The notes under the pieces: generated by a model
What the model was told of the DNA's origin: nothing
The model's input: only the letters and a program-made list of their open reading frames with translations
Database searches by the model: none
Program-made: the position numbers and the translations under genes
Shown here: positions 49,428 to 64,000 of the stretch, one piece after another
Numbering within the stretch: the stretch's first letter is position 1
How the letters are laid out: every line of letters begins with the position of its first letter
Source: Centrapalus pauciflorus
Lineage: Eukaryota; Streptophyta; Magnoliopsida; Asterales; Asteraceae
Length of the DNA stretch: 64,000 nt
Direction of reading: 5' to 3'
NCBI GenBank assembly: GCA_020465985.1
Contig: JAANYP010006371.1
Location: 372,001-436,000, forward strand

Positions 49428-50155
49428 CATTTGAATAATAAAGTCTTTTTCATACAATTAAACATGACATAATAGTTTCAAAAGACAACTCCGAACATAA
49501 GTATAATTAAAATCATAATTTTGTTTGTAAGAAAATGTTGTAATAATAAATGTTAAAATAGGACTAAACAAAATCTTATCAAAATTAAATGGCTAAATAA
49601 AAGATAACGCTAAGATAATGACGTGTTATGTTATAATTAAATTTAAAATAAAAAAAAAAGAACGAAAAAATGGCATTGGCTTACCCATGCATCTGAATAA
49701 TAAAGTTTTTTTTCATACAATTAAACATAACTCCAAACATAAGTATAATTAAAATCATAATTTTGAGTGTGTAATAAAAAATTGTAATAATAAATGTTAA
49801 AATAGGAGTAAAATAAAAGGGTTAAATAAAAGATAACGCTAAGATAATGGTGTCATATGAAAAAATTAAATTTAAAATAAAAAGAGAAAAAAATGTGATT
49901 GGCTTACTCCATCCATTTGAATAATAAAGTCTTTTTCATACAATTAAACGTAAGTACAAACATAAGTGTAATTAAAATCACATGTGTAAGAAAATATTAT
50001 TATAATAAATGTTAAAATAAGAATATACAAAAAATTATTAAAATAAAAGGGCTAAATAAAAGATAACGCTAAGACAAGTGTGTGTTATGAAAAATTGAAA
50101 TTATAAAAAAAAAAAAACAAAAAGGGAAAAAGGCCATTGGCCTAGCCCATTTGGT
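49428..50155. repeat. three tandem repeats of about 225-258 bp
   Basis: Units at about 49428-49685, 49686-49909 and 49910-50155. Each starts near TGAATAATAAAGT, then TTCATACAATTAAAC, ATAATAAATGTTAAAATA, AAATAAAAGATAACGCTAAG and ends with ATTGGCYTA. A fragment of the unit head also lies near 49298. Non-coding. Confidence 0.85.
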
Positions 50156-50716
50156 AATTGTATATATATATATAATTCTCTTCGGCGCAAGGAAGTAAGG
50201 TGTAAAATCAAAAGCCCAACCAAGACCAAACCAAAAAAACTTTATTAGCAAAACATAATCAAATGATTTTAAACATTATTTAAATGAATTATTAAACAAT
50301 TATTAAACACCTTATCCCAAGTATGTGCATTTAGTTATACAAAATCTAAAAATGTTATTAGATAAATATAATCAAATGATATTAAACATTATCTAAATGA
50401 ACTTTAAAACAATTATTAAACACCTTAATCCCAAGTGGAAAAATAAGAGGTCCTTAAGCCTGGACTGTCTGGAACCCTTTGAGAAATGAAGACCACAATC
50501 ACAGTCCTACATCGGTCCTGGTCTGGGTGCATCATGAGACCGATAGTAACCGAGGATAGGCGTTCACAGGACCAACCTTGACTCACGACTTGTGGTTCCA
50601 AAAACCGAATCGGTTCAGACCAGACCTTGTGCATCTTTACGATATCGTAAACAAAAGAATAGCCGTGGCACTAGAATTCTAGCAAAACAGTTTTACACTT
50701 GCAAACCTTAAAAACC

Positions 50717-50717
<1 letters not shown>

Positions 50718-50748
<31 letters not shown>
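50718..50748. repeat. poly(A) tract of 31 bases
   Basis: Downstream of the NFD4-like gene (poly(T) in its sense). The duplicated copy at about 47930 has only six A at this place, so the tract expanded after the duplication. Confidence 0.9.
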
Positions 50749-50749
<1 letters not shown>

Positions 50750-50836
50750 ACCACACGAATCTACTAGTTTACGTGATATCGTGACGAAGGATCTCACCGG
50801 GAAACATTCCCATCCACCCTCCACCTCCAGCAGTCA

Positions 50837-59627
<8,791 letters not shown>

Positions 59628-59730
59628 TTGGGTTTTTTTTATATTTTTTTTTGTGAAATTCTAAATGGGGAAAGTATGTCAATATTGGGGATCTTGAATT
59701 GTTTGACGAGATCGTTGGAACGAGAGGCAA

Positions 59731-59742
59731 ATTTATATAAAA
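59731..59742 (-). promoter_or_regulatory. putative TATA box of the NFD4-like gene
   Basis: On the minus strand TTTTATATAAAT lies about 105-115 bp upstream of the ATG. Spacing and sequence fit a plant TATA box. Confidence 0.5.
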
Positions 59743-60806
59743 AATTGGCCTTTTTTTTACCGGCGACGGCGACAACAGAAAACCAGTCGGCGGGAATTTT
59801 AATGTCGACTGCAAGTTGCAGTATAATAAATAGTATATATCACGTTAAATTCCGAAAGTTGAAATTTTGCATGTACAATCATCAATGCATGAGGTACAAC
59901 TCGTCTGATATATTTTTTGAAATAAAAAATAATAATTACAACATGAAAAGAAATGATGATGAAATATTCAAATAAAAACGTAATGTAAAAGTTAAGTGTA
60001 TACACATATGGGATCATGGATCACAAGTTGACATATTGCTATTACGAAGAACTAGCAAGATAGAATTTTCGGTTTGATGCTTTTAATAAAATTGAAAATA
60101 TGTTTGGTTTTTAAGAAAAAAATATTTTTTTTAAAAATATGTGTTTAGATTTGTTATAAATATTTTTTAGGTTTTCATTTTTCATCGTCTTTTATAACCT
60201 AGATTTGTGTGATTGAAAACAAAATGTGAAAATCTCATAAATGTGTTTTCAAATTTACTTTTAAATTTGAAATCTAAAACTGAAAACATAAAAAAAAAAA
60301 CAATAGATCTGAACACGTTTTTCATAAACCGTTGTTTTTGATGAAATTTTTTTGTTGTAAACATGTCAAGCCCTTTTCATTTTTTTTAGCCACCACCAAA
60401 ACACCAAGACGTTGAGAGAAAGCCAAAACAACACCGGAACTAAATGAACTGCATTTTTATACAAGAGAGTTAGGATTTAACACCCATAAATCCCAATTCT
60501 AAGCTCCCAAATAACTACGGTATCCAGTCCGCAAAAGCCCATACTTTTGAATAATCTGGGATAAATCTTCGTGCCGTTGTGTCTAGATTTGATCCTCAAC
60601 CTACAAAAAGTATCAAGTTCCTCCAATTTTAAATTGCCCAAATCACATACATATGGCATGAAACACTTTACCGTTCTATGCTTCCAGCCTCTTACCTTGA
60701 ATAACTTCCAAAAACGAACAAGAATTGTGAAATTGAATGAACCCGAATTGTGAATGTTGTAAAATAATAGAATCCATGGAGGTGATTTTATATTTTGAAC
60801 GGTAGT
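59743..60806. other. upstream flank of the NFD4-like gene
   Basis: AT-rich to about 60400, then a more balanced stretch (60430-60740) with a 60-codon minus-strand frame at 60477-60659 that I cannot assign. It may be a decayed gene fragment. Confidence 0.35.
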
Positions 60807-60972
60807 GAATCATGGCGGTAGAGTGAATCATCGGTGGTGTCATTAACCATGGAGGTGGAGTGAATAGCCAATGGTGTCGTAAATCATGTTGGTGAAATGA
60901 ATCGCATGAGGTGTCGTGAACCATGACGGTTGAGTGAATCGTCGATTGGCGTAAACCACGATGGCATCACGA
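60807..60972. repeat. minisatellite, four and a half units of about 37 bp
   Basis: The unit is close to AAYCATGGNGGTNGARTGAA followed by TCNNNNNTGGTGTCGT. Units begin near 60807, 60845, 60882, 60919 and 60954. They are imperfect, with roughly 70-80 per cent agreement by eye. Function unknown. Confidence 0.8.
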
Positions 60973-61094
60973 ATCTCTAGAATCTAAATTTTGTAAAATT
61001 ATTAAATTAATTATACTTTTCAAATTAAAAAGAGACCGTGCAAATGAACCAATATATAATGAATCTAGTCAACAAGGTTTTTAATTTATTATAA

Positions 61095-61359
61095 GAGTTT
61101 ATTATGAAAAAACCAACATGTTTTAATATTTTTTGGTTAAGTTATACTTTTCTTATTGGTTTAGTTAAATTTGGACATTAGAACCCGGTTTTTAGTTTTT
61201 TAAAACCCGGTTCACAAATTTATAATCGGGGTCTAGTGTCCAAATTTCACTGAACCAATAAGAAAAGAATAACTTAAGGTTTTTTATGAAAAAAAAATAA
61301 CACGGAGGGACGAAAACGCAAAAAAACGTGAAAACATATTGGTTTTTTCGTAATAAACT
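61095..61359. repeat. MITE family B copy
   Basis: Left GAGTTTATTATGAAAAAACC then AACATG; right CATATTGGTTTTTTCGTAAT then AAACTC. The inside has the AACCCGGTT motifs and GGAGGGACGAAAACGCAAAA. Confidence 0.75.
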
Positions 61360-61463
61360 CATTATTATAATTATGTCTTTCAATCAATCTAATCATTAAT
61401 TCACGAAATTAATGGTTCTATTGGCTCTTACATTTTCATTTTAAGGATGATCCTCACATCACA

Positions 61464-62145
<682 letters not shown>

Positions 62146-62480
62146 CTAGTTTATTGCTCATGTACTACACGAAATGTTTAAATAACTGGGTTAAACTTTG
62201 GTATTTAGAGATGAAAACTTCAATAAGTAGTTAAAAGTAAGAGAACACGTCTCGATAAGAAAAGAGCATGGAGATTTAAAGATACGAAACGATATTTATG
62301 GGTTTTCATAACAAAAACCCTAGTCAGAAGATTTTTTATGAATAAATTACTTAAACTTTATATTATTAATGAAAACTGTAGGATACAAATGTCATGTCCT
62401 CGTTAATCCAAGTGTCAGTATAATTAAACGTCAATTGACACGTGATTACTCTTTTAATAGAATAAAAAGGACAAATTAAT
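62146..62480 (-). mobile_element. Helitron-like 3' end, minus strand
   Basis: CTAG at 62149-62146 (minus strand end) follows the imperfect hairpin CGTGTAGTACATG, as at 36605. Shared blocks with that copy: ACACGAAATRYTT, AATAACTGG, CCTAGTCAGA, TAGGATACAMATGTCAT and AATCCAAGTGTCAG. The 5' end is not fixed; a candidate, TCATACTATATCTAAAG, lies near 62490-62507 on the minus strand. Confidence 0.6.
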
Positions 62481-63010
62481 TTCGACAAATCTTTAGATAT
62501 AGTATGAATAGAAGTGAATAGAACTAATTAAAATAGATGAACTTTTTAATAGAAAGTGTCTTATGAAGTGTTGAAAGATTTGGTTGCTATGACCGTACCA
62601 ATTTTAATTATTGTGTGTGGTTGGTACCAAATTAAAATGTATTTTAATAGTTGCCCACGTTTTATCACAATTTCCAAAACCATATGGATTCCAACTGCCA
62701 AAACCCAAATTTGTGTCCATTGATTTTGACTTTTTTTTAATAGTTTAAAATTAAAAGTTAGCTATTCAATTCAATAAATATTAATTGTTTGAATTAGCGC
62801 TTTTTCCCTACTTGCAATATAACATGTTTGATAAATTACAAATTTCATCTTTGTGGTTTAATGAAAATTATGGAACTCATTTTTAAGCGCAATTGGTCTT
62901 TTGACCAGTCATTTTTATATAAATGATCATTCTACCATTGATAAAATAATTAAAAAAGACAATAAACTTTATTTTTATATTAATTAAGTAATAGAAATAA
63001 AAAATAAACT
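62481..63010. other. intergenic, no feature recognised
   Basis: AT-rich DNA with no gene. Confidence 0.5.
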
Positions 63011-63011
63011 C

Positions 63012-63077
<66 letters not shown>
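63011..63077. repeat. compound microsatellite (CT)n(AT)n(GT)n
   Basis: Three adjoining dinucleotide runs totalling about 67 bp, 22 bp before the left TSD of the hAT-like element. Confidence 0.95.
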
Positions 63078-63106
63078 CTATGTGTGTTTTAACTCCTTGG
63101 CAAAAA

Positions 63107-63735
63107 TAGGCATGACAAAAAAACTCATCCCCGACGGGGAACCCGTAACTCGACTCCGATTTGACCGGGGAATCCCCGAGTTGACCGGGGATGGGGAATC
63201 CCCGATTTAAAATAATGGGGATGGGAGACACTTTAATCCCCGACGCCGAACCCGACCCCGGTTATAAAATATGTTTTAATATAAATTATTACATATATTT
63301 AACTTTACAATGTAAATTATTTATTACATTCTATATAATATATTAAATATAATTGTATATGACTTTTCTATAGTTTAGAATACTATTTTTATTTTTCATT
63401 TTATTGGTTTTATAAATGTTTTGCATCTATTTCTTTGTTTAGTTTTATTATAAATTGTACATTATATATGTAAACACCTCAAATATGTTTGAATTAATTT
63501 TTTTAAAGTTTATCTTCATATATTTTTCTACTAAATTACTATTTATAGTTTAAACTTAAAAAATCTTTATGAAATTGAAAAACTCGATTCCCCGACGGGG
63601 ATCCCCGATCCCCGATTGGGACGGGGATTGGGAATGGAAACTCATTCCCCGACGGGGATGGGGGAGAGGATTATGAAGCGGGGATGGGGATGGGAACTGA
63701 GATCCCCGCCCCGCCCCGCCCCATTGCCATCCCTA
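63107..63735. mobile_element. hAT-like non-autonomous element (CCCCGACGGGG type)
   Basis: Ends TAGGCATGACAAA and, reversed, TAGGGATGGCAATGG; flanked by a perfect 8-bp TSD GGCAAAAA (63099-63106, 63736-63743). Both subterminal regions are G/C-rich reiterations of CCCCGACGGGGA, GATGGGGATGGG and CCCCGCCCCG around an AT-rich centre. 629 bp, non-coding; the 81-codon frame at 63616 is a product of the repeat. Confidence 0.92.
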
Positions 63736-63743
63736 GGCAAAAA

Positions 63744-64000
63744 CCATGGTCCATGGCCAACACTGTCTTCGCATCCTCAGACAACCCCGACCATTGTGTT
63801 TCTTGGTGAACCCACCTTCGCCACCTCCGACTATCCATCGCCTTTCTCCTTCCACTGCTAAGCGATCAAACACGACTCGATGTCTGCGAAGACCTCTTTC
63901 AGTCTCGACGCCGCTGCAAGAATCACTTTGCAAATGTGGGTTCGCCTAGAAACACTAGAAGATCCAGGAGGCAAATAAATCAAGAGATTCGAGAAAATAA
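63744..64000. other. GC-balanced stretch at the right edge, possibly genic
   Basis: Less AT-rich than its surroundings, with a 67-codon plus-strand frame (63746-63949) starting MVHGQHCLRI and a 66-codon minus-strand frame over nearly the same bases. Neither has a domain that I recognise. It may be the first part of a gene that continues beyond the window. Confidence 0.25.

Noticed and set aside
63616..63861. 81-codon frame starting MGRGLGMETHS
   Set aside because: Mostly reiterated GGGGATGGGGATGGG words of a hAT-like element, and it crosses the element boundary at 63735.

Overview
The window is AT-rich nuclear DNA from a flowering plant, most probably a eudicot. The evidence is three plant genes with plant-type GT-AG introns, a plant tRNA-Val(CAC), and a dense load of plant transposable elements. 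An Asteraceae origin is possible because some motifs in the solo LTR look familiar from that family, but that is only an impression. Nothing here is bacterial or viral apart from retrotransposon relics, and I found no previously undescribed system. What stands out is the repeat architecture, much of which can be read to the base from target-site duplications (TSDs).

Genes. (1) 7455-8081 (+) is an uninterrupted reading frame for a cold-shock-domain, glycine-rich RNA-binding protein with two CCHC zinc knuckles (CSP2/GRP2 type). (2) 15940-24628 (-) is an intact eight-exon auxin influx carrier of the AUX1/LAX family, closest to LAX2; I could place every splice site, giving 496 residues. (3) 50837-59627 (-) is an intact three-exon nodulin-like/MFS membrane transporter (NFD4-like, 549 residues) with a 6.95 kb second intron full of repeats. 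(4) Two identical tRNA-Val(CAC) genes lie at 44609-44682 and 48621-48694 (-).

Layout. 1 to about 2.84 kb: the 3' part of a decayed Ty1/copia element running off the left edge. 2.8-7.3 kb: MITEs and unassigned DNA. 7.3-8.3 kb: the cold-shock protein gene. 8.3-15.9 kb: MITEs, some nested. 15.9-24.8 kb: the LAX2 gene, whose 3.8 kb fifth intron holds a cluster of foldback elements set in (TA)n tracts. 26.1-27.3 kb: a 1.2 kb foldback structure. 28.1-31.5 kb: a solo LTR with a 5-bp TSD, carrying a nested PIF/Harbinger-like element that contains 490 bp of G-rich repeat. 31.6-33.4 kb: two opposed hAT-like elements. 35.9-39.5 kb: MITE, Helitron end, LINE, SINE. 44.0-50.9 kb: a diverged tandem duplication of the tRNA-Val gene plus the 3' edge of the NFD4-like gene. 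50.8-59.7 kb: the NFD4-like gene. 60-64 kb: minisatellite, microsatellites, Helitron end and a GC-rich hAT-like element.

The three genes are unrelated in function (RNA chaperone, auxin import, membrane transport) and nothing suggests they act together. Recurrent repeat families account for most of the intergenic and intronic sequence. Family A (9-bp TSD, ends GGGTTAATATT) has five copies. Family B (ends AGGGTTTATTACG) has seven. Family C is the (TA)n-anchored foldbacks. The hAT-like group ends in TAGGGRTG and makes 8-bp TSDs. A TTA-TSD Harbinger-like group and two tRNA-derived SINE families complete the set.
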